From Endobacterium cereale (GTDB lineage Bacteria; Pseudomonadota; Alphaproteobacteria; Rhizobiales; Rhizobiaceae): a stretch of 64,000 bases of DNA. How positions within the stretch are numbered: the first letter of the stretch is position 1; every line of letters begins with the position of its first letter. The DNA lies in NCBI RefSeq assembly GCF_009617585.1, contig NZ_WIXI01000051.1, forward strand, positions 310,001 to 374,000. Direction: 5' to 3'. Below are positions 44,037 through 52,702 of the stretch, piece after piece. Position numbers and translations under genes: made by a program. A model generated the notes under the pieces. That model did no database searches. It worked only from the letters and a program-made list of their open reading frames with translations, and had not been told where the DNA came from.

Positions 44037-44345
44037 TTAGCGGTTTGGCACCCAGATACGGCGACCATCGCGGTAAGCGAACTGCCCGTCACGGCCGCGT
44101 CGATCGTCCCTGTCCGCTCGACGATCATTTCTCCAGTCACGACGATCACGGCGGTCATCACGGGCCTGATGGCGACCGCGATCCCAGTCCCTGCGATCGT
44201 GACGCGCATTATAGTGATGGCTCGGGCCAGACGGGCGCACATAAACGCGTTCGTGTGTGCGGTAGGTTGCCCCCTCGCTGACACAACCGGCCAGGGTGAG
44301 ACAGGCAAGGGCTGTTGCGGCAAGTGTTGTAAAAGATCTGATCAT
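44037..44345 (-). CDS. Small Arg/Asp-rich lipoprotein
   Basis: A 102-residue lipoprotein. The signal peptide ends with lipobox LAGC (Cys21). The mature part is dominated by Arg, Asp and His, with RRDWRNDRRADRDDRRGRDG near the end and a C-terminal GRRIWVPNR. No family function is known. ATG 44345 follows GGAGCAG; a longer frame to 44465 lacks a signal peptide. It is divergent from the YcxB-like gene. Confidence 0.7.
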   Translation of the reverse strand: MIRSFTTLAATALACLTLAGCVSEGATYRTHERVYVRPSGPSHHYNARHDRRDWDRGRHQARDDRRDRRDWRNDRRADRDDRRGRDGQFAYRDGRRIWVPNR

Positions 44346-44498
44346 ATCTGCTCCTTCATGCCACGCACACATCGGGCGCTGCCCGGATTTGACAAGGTGG
44401 CGCGCTCCAATACCCTGATGGCAAGGTCCGCCGCGAGCACTCTGCCTTTGCCTTTTGCCCACCACCCGGTTACCAAGGCGGCAAACAACGGAGATCTC

Positions 44499-45023
44499 AT
44501 GCCAGCCCGCTATTCGCTGACGGAACAGGATGTCGTGGACGGAAACGACATGTGGCGGCGCCAGCAGATCAATATCTGGCCGCTCGTCACCGTGCTGGCT
44601 TTTTCATGGCTGCTGATCTCGGCCTATATGGCACGGACGCTGACCGGGCTTTCCCTCGTCTTAACGGTGCTCTTCATTCTCATCCTCGTGTTGGCTCTGG
44701 GGGCCGTCACGCTCTGGCACGGCAAGCGACAATCCCGCCGCATGTCGGCCATCGCGTTCAGCCAGGCGACCGGCGCCAGCCGTGAGGTGCGGGTGACGTG
44801 GAATGCGGAAAAGATCGAGTTCCGCCAGCATAAGGCCTATCGCACGCAGGCATGGCGCGAGATTTCCCGCTGGGCCGAAAGCGACACGACGTTCGTGCTG
44901 CTGAGTGCCGACGGCATGTTCAACCCGATCCCGAAGCGGGCACTGACAGCCGAGGATCTGTCGCAGATCAAGGGACATCTTGCCGCCGCCGGCGCAAAAC
45001 GGGCCCGGTTGCTTTTCTACTGA
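44499..45023 (+). CDS. YcxB-like membrane protein
   Basis: A 174-residue protein with two transmembrane helices (WPLVTVLAFSWLLISAYMA and LVLTVLFILILVLALGAVTL) followed by a cytosolic YcxB-like domain: VRVTWNAEKIEF, AWREISRWAESDTTFVLLSA, FNPIPKRALTAEDLSQIKGHL. This PH-like domain has no known ligand. ATG 44499 has a GGAG site. Its end overlaps the end of the convergent EamA gene by seven bases. Confidence 0.78.
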   Translation: MPARYSLTEQDVVDGNDMWRRQQINIWPLVTVLAFSWLLISAYMARTLTGLSLVLTVLFILILVLALGAVTLWHGKRQSRRMSAIAFSQATGASREVRVTWNAEKIEFRQHKAYRTQAWREISRWAESDTTFVLLSADGMFNPIPKRALTAEDLSQIKGHLAAAGAKRARLLFY

Positions 45024-45922
45024 GCAGCGGCCGGTCCCGCCTCGTCCTTTGCCGACTTGCGGTTCACCATCCACACACCGGCAACGACGATGATCGTGCC
45101 GATCACCATCGGCGGCGTCAGCGGTTCGCCGAACAGGATAGCGGCTTCGATCGCCACCGTCGGCGGCATGAGATAGATGAGCGAGGCAGCGCGCGACACC
45201 TGACCACGGCGGATAAGATAAAGCAGCAGTGCCACCGCCCCCATGGAAATACCGATAACCGACCACGCCATGGCGGCGATCGCCTGCATGGTCCAGTCGA
45301 AACGCAGGTCTTCCAGAAGCAGCGCCAGCGGCAGGGTAACGATGAAGGCGCCAACGAATTGCAGGCAGGCGATGGTCAGAAGATCGCCCTCCTGCAGGTG
45401 GCGCTTCTGGTAAAGCGTGCCGTAAGTTACGGAAAACATCGCAACGAGATTGATCAATACAGGCAGCGCCAGACCGGACAAGCCGCGCTCGGTGACATCG
45501 AGAAGCTGTGGCGAGATGGCAATGAGAATGCCGGCGAAACCGATACCGAGGCCGATTTTCTGAACCCGGCCCAGCCTCTCGCTTAAAAACATCGGCGCGA
45601 GCATGGCGGTCAACAACGGTTGAAGGCCGGCAATGACGCCTGACAGTCCTGCCGGCACGCCCTGCCCGATCGCATACCACACACCCACCAGATAAAGCCC
45701 ATGCAGGAAAAAGCCGGAAAACAATGTCCGGCCGATCAGCTTTGCGGTTTTCGGCCAGGCAGCACCCATGGCAAATGCCACGCCGGCAAAGGCTATCGCT
45801 GCGAGCGCATGCCTCGCGGCGAGAAAGGTGATCGGGTCCGCATGTACGGCCGCATATTTTGCGACGATCCAACCGGTGGACCAGAGAAGGACGAAAACGG
45901 CCGGAGCGAGACGATCAAGCAT
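45017..45922 (-). CDS. EamA/DMT-family exporter
   Basis: A 301-residue, ten-helix transporter of the drug/metabolite superfamily, with two EamA repeats (VFVLLWSTGWIVAKYAA at the start, SLIYLMPPTVAIEAAILFGE in the last third, where MPP...A...GE is the family signature). ATG 45922 lies before the first helix; a frame to 46024 would add a polar segment. Substrate unknown. The second DMT exporter of the window (16373-17323) is from a different branch. Confidence 0.85.
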   Translation of the reverse strand: MLDRLAPAVFVLLWSTGWIVAKYAAVHADPITFLAARHALAAIAFAGVAFAMGAAWPKTAKLIGRTLFSGFFLHGLYLVGVWYAIGQGVPAGLSGVIAGLQPLLTAMLAPMFLSERLGRVQKIGLGIGFAGILIAISPQLLDVTERGLSGLALPVLINLVAMFSVTYGTLYQKRHLQEGDLLTIACLQFVGAFIVTLPLALLLEDLRFDWTMQAIAAMAWSVIGISMGAVALLLYLIRRGQVSRAASLIYLMPPTVAIEAAILFGEPLTPPMVIGTIIVVAGVWMVNRKSAKDEAGPAAAQ

Positions 45923-46252
45923 AAATGGATCCCGGCGTTGGAGAGATTTTGTCCGATGCTCTAAAGCCGACGCAACCTTCGCGTCAAAGAAGAAATATTG
46001 ATCGCTGTGATCAGTACCATTCAAGGCCAGTAGCGGTGCACAAATTCAAGGCACGGGCAGGAACAGCCAAACGCGGTAAAACAAAGCCCGCAGCCGTTTC
46101 TGTCGCCTGTCAACATCTGCCTGTTTTATCGGCAGAAAGCGCTTGAAATCAGCAGGTCCACGTTAAATTCAAATTCTGCGCGCGAAATGTGCATCCAGCT
46201 TGCAAAGGCCCGATGCTTGTACTCTTATGGTCAAAAAAAGGGGAACGCATCA

Positions 46253-47662
46253 TTGGCATTTGATGAAATGTTAACTGCGGAAGAACTTCCGCGAACACCC
46301 TACCAGACCTATCATGAGTGGTATTCGAGCCAGGATCCCGCACATCTGATCCAGAAGAACCGCGATGCCGAAAACATCTTTCGCAGGACCGGCATTACTT
46401 TTGCCGTCTATGGTCACGCGGACAGTTCGGAAAAGCTGATCCCGTTCGATATCATCCCGCGCATCATCGCGGCACGCGAGTGGCGCAAACTCGCGCAGGG
46501 CATCGAGCAGCGCGTGCTGGCGCTCAACGCCTTTCTTGAGGATATCTATCATAAGCAGGAAATCATCAAGGCTGGCCGCATCCCGCGTGAACTGATCGAA
46601 AAGAATGTCGCTTTCCTGCCGGAAATGATTGGTTTTCGCCCACCGGGCGGCGTCTATACCCATATTGTCGGCACCGACATCGTGCGCACCGGCGAGGACC
46701 AGTTCTACGTTCTGGAAGACAATGCCCGCACGCCTTCCGGCGTCTCCTACATGCTGGAGAACCGCGAGACGATGATGCAGATGTTCCCGGAACTGTTCTC
46801 GCTCAACAAGGTGCAGCGTGTGGAAGACTATCCGCGTCTGCTGCGCCAGTCGCTCGCCTCGCTGGCACCCGCCGGCTGCAAGGGTCGGCCGCGCGTGGCG
46901 GTGCTGACACCCGGCATCTACAACTCCGCTTATTACGAACATTCCTTTCTAGCCGACCAGATGGGCGTCGAGCTGGTGGAAGGCTCCGACCTGCGCGTCA
47001 TCGACGGCAAGGTGAAGATGCGCACGACCAAGGGCTATGAGGCGATTGACGTGCTCTACCGCCGCGTCGACGACGATTTTCTCGATCCCCTCACCTTCCG
47101 CCCGGATTCCGCACTCGGCATTCCCGGCATCATGGATGTCTATCGTTCCGGCAACATCACCATTGCCAACGCACCGGGCACCGGCATCTGCGACGACAAG
47201 GCGATCTATTCCTACATGCCGGAAATCGTCGAATTTTATACAGGCCGTAAGGCGCTGCTCGAAAACGTGCCGACCTGGCGCTGTTCCGAAGCCTCCAGCC
47301 TCAAATACGTACTGGAGCATCTGGAAGAACTGGTGGTCAAGGAAGTCCACGGATCGGGCGGTTATGGCATGCTGGTCGGCCCGACCGCCTCGAAGAAGGA
47401 ACGCGCCGAGTTTGCCGAAAAGCTGAAGGCGAGGCCCGGCAATTACATCGCCCAGCCGACGCTTGCCCTCTCCACCGTGCCGATCTTCGTCAACAAGGGC
47501 ATCGCCCCGCGTCACGTTGATCTGCGCCCCTATGTTCTCGTGTCGGACAAGGTCAAAATCATTCCCGGCGGGCTGACCCGCGTTGCCCTGAAACAGGGAT
47601 CGCTGGTGGTCAATTCCAGCCAGGGTGGCGGCACGAAGGACACCTGGGTTCTGGAAGATTGA
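46253..47662 (+). CDS. Circularly permuted ATP-grasp protein
   Basis: A 469-residue enzyme of the type 2 circularly permuted ATP-grasp family, predicted to form amide bonds between peptides or amino acids. The family segments are visible: NRDAENIFRRTGITFAVYG, RVLALNAFLEDIYH, GTDIVRTGEDQFYVLEDNAR, LYRRVDDDFLDPL, AIYSYMPEIVEFY and VVKEVHGSGGYGMLVGP. The start is probably TTG 46253 (AGGGGA upstream, giving MAFDEM); ATG 46268 is shorter. It heads a three-gene operon with an alpha-E protein and a transglutaminase, a conserved set of unproven product. Confidence 0.88.
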   Translation: MAFDEMLTAEELPRTPYQTYHEWYSSQDPAHLIQKNRDAENIFRRTGITFAVYGHADSSEKLIPFDIIPRIIAAREWRKLAQGIEQRVLALNAFLEDIYHKQEIIKAGRIPRELIEKNVAFLPEMIGFRPPGGVYTHIVGTDIVRTGEDQFYVLEDNARTPSGVSYMLENRETMMQMFPELFSLNKVQRVEDYPRLLRQSLASLAPAGCKGRPRVAVLTPGIYNSAYYEHSFLADQMGVELVEGSDLRVIDGKVKMRTTKGYEAIDVLYRRVDDDFLDPLTFRPDSALGIPGIMDVYRSGNITIANAPGTGICDDKAIYSYMPEIVEFYTGRKALLENVPTWRCSEASSLKYVLEHLEELVVKEVHGSGGYGMLVGPTASKKERAEFAEKLKARPGNYIAQPTLALSTVPIFVNKGIAPRHVDLRPYVLVSDKVKIIPGGLTRVALKQGSLVVNSSQGGGTKDTWVLED

Positions 47663-47672
47663 GGGCGTAAAC

Positions 47673-48614
47673 ATGCTGGGAAGAACTGCAAACGGCCTCT
47701 ACTGGATGTTCCGCTACATCGAGCGGGCCGAAAACATCGCCCGCCTCGTCGATGCCGGCCTGCGCGTCTCGTTGACACGCGTCGGGTATTCGGATGAAGA
47801 CTGGCACGGCGTGCTGGAAAGTGCGGGCGTGCGCGAAGCCTATTCCGAGGTTCACGACACGCTGACGGCAGCCGACGCCATCGATTACCTGCTGCGCGAC
47901 AGCGCCAACCTGTCGAGCGTGATGTCCTGCATCGAGGCGGGCCGCAACAATGCCCGCATGGTGCGCACGGCGCTGACGCGCGAGACCTGGGAAGCCACCA
48001 ACGAGGCATGGATCGACCTCAAGGCCCGGCTTTCGAAAAAGCTGAAAGCGACCGACCTGCCGGAACTGATCGGCGTCATCAAGCACCGTTGCGGGCTTAT
48101 TCGTGGTGCATTCCATGGCTCGATGCTCAGAAACGACCTCTACAATTTTTCACGGATCGGCACATTCATCGAGCGAGCGGACAATACGAGCCGCATCCTC
48201 GACGTCAAATATTACGTGCTGCTCCCGTCCGTCAGTCAGGTCGGATCGGCACTCGACAACATGCAATGGGAATCGATCCTGCGTTCGGTCTCCGCGCACC
48301 GTTCCTACGGCTGGGTTTATGACGGCGACTACCAGTCGGCCAATATCGCCGATTTCCTGATCCTGCAGGTGCAGATGCCGCGTTCGCTCGCCTATTGTTA
48401 CGAAAAGATCGTCAGCAATCTCGGCTATCTGGCCGAGAATTACGGCGGACGTATCAAGGCGCATGAGACAGCCGATGCGATCCGCAAGACCCTGAAGCAG
48501 CGCACTGTCGCCGAGATCATGGATCAGGGCCTGCATGAATTCCTCGAGGATTTCGTCAGCCGCAACAGCCAGTTGAGCGCCGAGATTTCCGACGGCTATC
48601 GTTTCTATCAGTGA
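47673..48614 (+). CDS. Alpha-E domain protein (DUF403)
   Basis: A 313-residue, mostly helical protein. The family start MLGRTANGLYWMFRYIERAE is exact, and RGAFHGSMLRNDLYNFSRIG with TFIERADNTSRILDVKYY is the second signature. It always travels with the permuted ATP-grasp protein and is thought to form a complex with it. The ATG lies 11 bases after the ATP-grasp stop with a GAGGG site. Confidence 0.9.
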   Translation: MLGRTANGLYWMFRYIERAENIARLVDAGLRVSLTRVGYSDEDWHGVLESAGVREAYSEVHDTLTAADAIDYLLRDSANLSSVMSCIEAGRNNARMVRTALTRETWEATNEAWIDLKARLSKKLKATDLPELIGVIKHRCGLIRGAFHGSMLRNDLYNFSRIGTFIERADNTSRILDVKYYVLLPSVSQVGSALDNMQWESILRSVSAHRSYGWVYDGDYQSANIADFLILQVQMPRSLAYCYEKIVSNLGYLAENYGGRIKAHETADAIRKTLKQRTVAEIMDQGLHEFLEDFVSRNSQLSAEISDGYRFYQ

Positions 48615-48632
48615 GCCGGAGAGTGTTTGCCG

Positions 48633-49469
48633 ATGCGCCTGAAGATCACCCACACGACCGAATATCTCTATGATGCCCCGGTCCCTTATTCACTGCAGCG
48701 TTTGCGGTTGACGCCGGTCGATACGCTGGCCCAAAAGGTGCTCTCATGGCAGATCGCCGTCGAGGGCGCCTCTGTGGAGGCCGGTTATGCAGATCAGTAT
48801 GGCAATCGCACCGAGCTCGTTTCCACCGAAGGCGACGCCCACACGATCCGCATCATCGCATCGGGCGAAGTGGAAACATCGGACAAGGCAGGTGTCTTCG
48901 GCCCGCACCAGGGTTTCTGCCCGCTCTGGCTTTTTCTGCGCGAGACGGCACTGACGAGGCCCGGCAAGCTGACGCCAGAACTCGCCCGTAGCCTTTCCGG
49001 AGACAGCGAACTGGCAAAAATGCATAGGCTGATGGAAACGATCCACGCAACCGTCGCTTATACGCCCGGCAGCACCGGCACGGAAACCACCGCCGAACAG
49101 GCGCTGGAGGCGAAGACTGGCGTATGCCAGGACCACGCCCACATTTTCATCACCACCGCACGCCTGCTCGACATCCCGGCCCGTTATGTTTCCGGCTACC
49201 TCCTGATGGAAGGCCGCACGGAACAGGTGGCGACACACGCCTGGGCGGAAACATACCTCCCTGGCCTCGGATGGGTCGGTTTTGACGCCGCCAACAATAT
49301 CTGCCCGGACGAGCGTTACGTGCGCATCGCCTGCGGACTGGATTATGCCGATGCCGCCCCGATTTCGGGCATGCGCCTCGGTTCAGCAGGCGAAGATCTC
49401 AAAGTGTCGCTCACTGTCGAAGGAAGCCAGCAGCAAAGCCAGAGCGGCCAAAGTCAGAGCCAATCCTGA
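48633..49469 (+). CDS. Transglutaminase-like cysteine protease family protein
   Basis: A 278-residue protein with the bacterial transglutaminase N-terminal domain (LKITHTTEYLYDAPVPYSLQ) and a papain-like core. The catalytic Cys is in EAKTGVCQDHAHIFIT, the His in QVATHAWAETYLPG, and the Asp in GWVGFDAANNI. The C-terminus ends in a Gln/Ser-rich tail. It probably cleaves or re-ligates the peptide bond made by the ATP-grasp partner. ATG 48633 has GGAGAG nine bases upstream and overlaps none of its neighbours. Confidence 0.9.
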   Translation: MRLKITHTTEYLYDAPVPYSLQRLRLTPVDTLAQKVLSWQIAVEGASVEAGYADQYGNRTELVSTEGDAHTIRIIASGEVETSDKAGVFGPHQGFCPLWLFLRETALTRPGKLTPELARSLSGDSELAKMHRLMETIHATVAYTPGSTGTETTAEQALEAKTGVCQDHAHIFITTARLLDIPARYVSGYLLMEGRTEQVATHAWAETYLPGLGWVGFDAANNICPDERYVRIACGLDYADAAPISGMRLGSAGEDLKVSLTVEGSQQQSQSGQSQSQS

Positions 49470-49535
49470 CCGGACACGCCCGTAAGCCCTGCGCCATCTT
49501 CGGCTGTTTGAATGCGCCTTCATAAAGGAGGGCAC

Positions 49536-50027
49536 ATGCTGGTAGGGCAGTCCATTTTCCAGTCGGTCCTGAACCGGCTGGAGGACGAGCAACAGGAAAG
49601 CGAGGACGCTTCAACCGAAGGCACGGATTTCCGCATTCGCGGGTTCGGCGCCGGTTTTGTCATGCCCGAAGGTCGCCCGGCGGCAGCCGATGCCGACACC
49701 GACGCCTATTTCGATCATCTTGCGGAATGGCTCGATGAGAAGCCCGCCACTCAGCCGGAAGCATCCGATGCAACAGGTGGCGAACAGACGCCGGCCGCGG
49801 CCCTCATGCCTCAACATCTCGAGCGCCTGAGCGAAGCTGATATCGCCGAAGATCTTGCGATTTCCCCGCAGGACACCGAAGCAATGCTCAACGAAAAGCG
49901 CCGGCAATTCGCCAAGCTCAATCACCCGGATCGGGTTGCGCCGGAATTTCGCGAAAACGCAACCACCCGGATGAAGATCGCCAATCTTTTGATCGACCGG
50001 GCGCTCTTATCGGGCAACCGAGGATGA
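49536..50027 (+). CDS. J-like domain protein, atypical
   Basis: A 163-residue protein. The N-terminal two thirds is acidic and low in complexity. The C-terminal 50 residues resemble the middle of a J domain, with the HPD tripeptide in FAKLNHPDRVAPEFRENATT and a following helix (MKIANLLIDRALL), but helix I is degenerate. If it is a J protein it would stimulate a DnaK. It has a strong AAAGGAGGG site 66 bases after the transglutaminase, so it may extend that operon. Confidence 0.6.
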   Translation: MLVGQSIFQSVLNRLEDEQQESEDASTEGTDFRIRGFGAGFVMPEGRPAAADADTDAYFDHLAEWLDEKPATQPEASDATGGEQTPAAALMPQHLERLSEADIAEDLAISPQDTEAMLNEKRRQFAKLNHPDRVAPEFRENATTRMKIANLLIDRALLSGNRG

Positions 50028-50074
50028 TACGGATATGCGTGAAGGCCCGACCGGCCTGATACGCGGACGCTATC

Positions 50075-50257
50075 TCAACCGGATTTTTGACGTTCGAAGA
50101 AAAGCTTGTAGGCCGCAAAAACGCCGATGGCGCCGACAATTCCCGCCCACATGAGATTACCGACAAAAAGCTCGATGACCACCCAGCCGAAACAGAAGGC
50201 CACGATCGCCACCCGGCGCCAGAGTGCGTCATAAAAGGGATGGTTGGGGTCGATCAT
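50075..50257 (-). CDS. Small membrane protein, DUF3329-like
   Basis: A 60-residue protein with two membrane segments (VAIVAFCFGWVVIELFVG and AGIVGAIGVFAAYKLFF). The start MIDPNHPFYDALWRRV is the DUF3329 pattern, seen alone in rhizobia and at the N-terminus of some PhoR kinases. GGAGGAG lies about 10 bases before ATG 50257. Function unknown. Confidence 0.72.
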   Translation of the reverse strand: MIDPNHPFYDALWRRVAIVAFCFGWVVIELFVGNLMWAGIVGAIGVFAAYKLFFERQKSG

Positions 50258-50530
50258 ATCTGCGCGTCTCCTCCGCCGGACATTTTTGGCTTGCGTGCGG
50301 ATATCCGGGCTGGCGCAGGAAAATGCAAGAGAGATCGAAGAGCGGGCACGATTTTGCGGCATGTGGACCCACAACTCTCCGTGTCCCTCACAAAAATCCA
50401 GGTATTTGGGAGGGAAGCTGAAGCTACAGCAATTTTTCCCTGCGCGACGGCGGTATTGGCATTGAAGCCACTGCCGAGCTAGGCTAAGAACCAATCATCG
50501 GTCACCGGCGAGTCATCGTCGGCACGGTTA

Positions 50531-50607
50531 GCACCCGTAGCTCAGCTGGATAGAGTGTTGGATTCCGATTCCAAAGGTCACAGGTTCGAATCCTGTCGGG
50601 TGCGCCA
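50531..50607 (+). tRNA. tRNA-Arg (anticodon CCG)
   Basis: A 77-base cloverleaf. Acceptor GCACCCG pairs with CGGGTGC; the anticodon stem TTGGA/TCCAA encloses the loop TTCCGAT with anticodon CCG; the T arm is ACAGG TTCGAAT CCTGT. The discriminator G is followed by encoded CCA. It reads the Arg codon CGG. No integrase or attachment-site duplication is near. Confidence 0.97.
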
Positions 50608-50727
50608 TTTCAAAACGAAAAAATCAGTAACCCATTGATGTCGTTTCGTCGGCTTTTGCCAATGTCGGCTCCGCTTCGTTCGCCGCGATCTTTGACCGGA
50701 TCTGGCGTTTCGCGCCCGGCCGCCTCG

Positions 50728-50811
50728 TCATGCAGGCAGGAAAAGGCAGATAGCCACAAATGTCGCCATGACCATCCATCCCAGCATTTCCAACGTAAAA
50801 AACGTACGCAT
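50728..50811 (-). CDS. Possible 27-residue membrane microprotein
   Basis: ATG 50811 to TGA 50728 encodes MRTFFTLEMLGWMVMATFVA plus seven more residues: one hydrophobic helix with a short basic start. TAGGGCG lies just upstream. Tiny single-helix proteins of this kind occur in rhizobia, but the evidence here is only the frame, the helix and a moderate ribosome site. Confidence 0.35.
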   Translation of the reverse strand: MRTFFTLEMLGWMVMATFVAICLFLPA

Positions 50812-50897
50812 CGCCCTACCCCGCTAGCCAGCAATCGCACTCAATGCGAAAATGGCAGGAAGGTTGCGTTCATCTGCAAATATTATCTGCGGAGTTT

Positions 50898-51098
50898 CTA
50901 GGTTCGAACGCGTGTCGAAAGATATCGCTCGACAATTGCGTCGACGGGCTCTTGACCGGTGCAATCTTGGAAAAGCTGCCGCCGGACCGCCAACGCCTGT
51001 TCGCTATCAGGAGCAATACGCAAGGCTTCACATATCTCGATGCTCGCCTTCGACAACACACCAAGTTCCTCGCATGTGAATTGCTTGCTTTGGTGCAT
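50898..51098 (-). CDS. Small acidic protein, unknown
   Basis: A 66-residue helical protein (FTCEELGVLSKASIEICEAL then SEQALAVRRQLFQD). AGGGTGAG lies directly before ATG 51098. It is followed by no obvious partner; the gene upstream on the same strand (51123-51398) ends 25 bases before, so the two may be co-transcribed from the EcfG-type promoter at 51426-51451. Confidence 0.5.
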   Translation of the reverse strand: MHQSKQFTCEELGVLSKASIEICEALRIAPDSEQALAVRRQLFQDCTGQEPVDAIVERYLSTRVRT

Positions 51099-51122
51099 AT
51101 CTCACCCTGTCATCCGTGACCT

Positions 51123-51398
51123 TCAATCCCTCACCGTTTCGACCAGCTTGCGGTCGATGATGATGGCATTGGTCAGATCATCGTTATTGTTCAATCCGTT
51201 CAACAGCGTTTGAGTGTCGGGGATTTCCATATCCACGCGGTAAATCGGCATCGGATCGACATCACCATATTCCGGATCCGATCGCAATTCGGACCGCTGC
51301 TGCCTTGCGGCTGTACGGCATTCGTCCAGCGTGGCGGTGAAATAGAGCCGGTCGGGGTTTGAGATGGGGCTGATCTCGTAGGCGAAAAGCGTCGTCAT
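51123..51398 (-). CDS. Small hypothetical protein under an EcfG-type promoter
   Basis: A 91-residue polar protein (MTTLFAYEISPISNPDRLYF, then LDECRTAARQQRSEL). No family is recognised. ATG 51398 has GAGGAT upstream; a frame to 51422 is also open. An EcfG promoter consensus lies 28-53 bases upstream, so expression in the general stress response is likely. Confidence 0.6.
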   Translation of the reverse strand: MTTLFAYEISPISNPDRLYFTATLDECRTAARQQRSELRSDPEYGDVDPMPIYRVDMEIPDTQTLLNGLNNNDDLTNAIIIDRKLVETVRD

Positions 51399-51425
51399 GG
51401 CTGTATCCTCATTATCAGACACACA

Positions 51426-51451
51426 AACGATAACGGCACCTATCTGGTTCC
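51426..51451 (-). promoter_or_regulatory. EcfG (general stress sigma factor) promoter
   Basis: On the minus strand GGAAC (51451-51447) and CGTT (51429-51426) are separated by 17 bases. It lies directly before the small gene starting at 51398. Confidence 0.55.
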
Positions 51452-51701
51452 GTTTCCTGCAGAATTCTACAGTTTATCAGTTTGCGAGGACGTGTTCTGA
51501 CAACGGATGCAGTTCAACAGCCATGCAGGCAGAGGCCGAAATCCAGATCGCTTCAAGGATACCCAGACCTCGACCACAGCGCACAGCTTCCCACGGCGGG
51601 CCTGCGCCACGCCATTCTCCAAAAAACGGCACGACCTTGTCATTGCCACCGGAAACGACAGATAAGACGCAGGCATATTCCGCTCCGGCAAGGACATTTC
51701 C

Positions 51702-52004
51702 ATGAACAAGCCAATCCTCTCGGCCGCCTTCGCAATCCTTCTAGCAAGCTGCACCGCCACGCCAGATCCGAGCATGCGCCGGTTCGATGCCGGCCCCGGC
51801 CTGCAGCCCATTCCCGGCAGTATCACTTATGGCGGGCAGCCGCGCACCAAGCTCACCAAGTCACCGATCGGCAGCAGCCTCACTCACGAATTCGAAAACC
51901 AGTTCGGTTACCGCGTCATCGAACGTTACGTGATCCAGCCTGATCGCAGCCTGCTTCTGGTCAGCCGCCGCGTCATCCGCAGACCTTTTGGTTACGACGA
52001 CTGA
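51702..52004 (+). CDS. Small lipoprotein, unknown
   Basis: A 100-residue protein. The lipoprotein signal peptide ends at LLASC (Cys17). The mature part is basic (SPIGSSLTHEFENQFGYRVI, ending SRRVIRRPFGYDD). AAGGACA precedes the ATG. No domain is recognised. Confidence 0.65.
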   Translation: MNKPILSAAFAILLASCTATPDPSMRRFDAGPGLQPIPGSITYGGQPRTKLTKSPIGSSLTHEFENQFGYRVIERYVIQPDRSLLLVSRRVIRRPFGYDD

Positions 52005-52087
52005 AGCCTGCGCATCCGCACAGTTACGCAGCAAATGCATGCCTCCGTTGCTTTCAAATGCATACAAAACCGGCATTAAACCGATTA

Positions 52088-52093
52088 TATAAT
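52088..52093 (+). promoter_or_regulatory. -10 box (TATAAT) before the DUF1127 gene
   Basis: A perfect TATAAT lies 26 bases before ATG 52119 in an AT-rich stretch. No good -35 box is found at 16-18 bases, so an activator may be needed. Confidence 0.4.
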
Positions 52094-52118
52094 GTGCATA
52101 GACCAAAGGAGAGAAGAC

Positions 52119-52262
52119 ATGCGTATCGCTGAAAAACTGAAGAACTACGCCGCCAACCGCCGCGCCATGCGCGAACTGGACCAGCTCGATGACCGCGCCC
52201 TGCATGACCTCGGCATTTCGCGCTCGACCATCCGAGCCGCAGTTCTGGGCGCCGGCCGCTAA
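52119..52262 (+). CDS. DUF1127 protein
   Basis: A 47-residue basic helical protein with the DUF1127 core RAMRELDQLDDRALHDLGIS. AAAGGAGA precedes the ATG. In Agrobacterium such proteins affect RNA turnover and phosphate and carbon metabolism, but the paralogues are not interchangeable and this one has no assigned role. Confidence 0.85.
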   Translation: MRIAEKLKNYAANRRAMRELDQLDDRALHDLGISRSTIRAAVLGAGR

Positions 52263-52585
52263 GCCGATCTTCGGCTGGCACTCATTGATGCAAAGCCGGA
52301 GGCGAAGCTGTTCGCCTCTTTCGGCACGCGGGCGGTATCCTGTTGTGCCCACCCGCCAGGTTCAAGTCACTACGGATTTCGCGCGAAGCGCTGGATACGG
52401 CGCTCGTTTTCAGTCCATGCGGGACCGTTTCTGAATTCGCCGCAAGCATAACAGCAAGGCACATTGCTTTTTGCGCGGCAGCGCCTTGAAATAATGACAA
52501 GGCACATCCATATTCTTCCCATACAAGAATTCATCTCCGCCTGACCACGGATGTACTGGCGGTGTCGTAGAGATGACGTGAGGAA
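52263..52585. other. Region without a protein gene, possible small RNA
   Basis: Frames here have no ribosome sites or recognisable residues. A plus-strand terminator at 52586-52615 lies more than 320 bases after the DUF1127 stop and has no gene of its own, so a small RNA may end there. No promoter was identified. Confidence 0.35.
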
Positions 52586-52615
52586 GGTCGGTGCGAAATT
52601 CGCCCGGCCTTTTTT
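52586..52615 (+). terminator. Rho-independent terminator without an obvious gene
   Basis: GGTCGG, a bulged T, GCGAA and then TTCGC, CCGGCC fold into an 11-bp stem with one bulge and one G.U pair, followed by six T. Confidence 0.7.
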
Positions 52616-52639
52616 CTTGTTCGATTTCCGTTGAAGCCT

Positions 52640-52671
52640 AAAAAAGCGAGGCCCGCACATGGCAGGCCTCG
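52640..52671 (-). terminator. Terminator of msrA
   Basis: On the minus strand CGAGGCC (52671-52665) pairs with GGCCTCG (52653-52647) and is followed by CTTTTTT, about 30 bases after the msrA stop. Confidence 0.8.
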
Positions 52672-52702
52672 GCTCTGATTTCAGCAAAATAACGCGGCAG
52701 GC

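Noticed and set aside
50531..50607. tRNA-Arg as an integration site of a genomic island
   Set aside because: No integrase, no duplicated 3' tRNA end and no mobility genes were seen in the following 14 kb.
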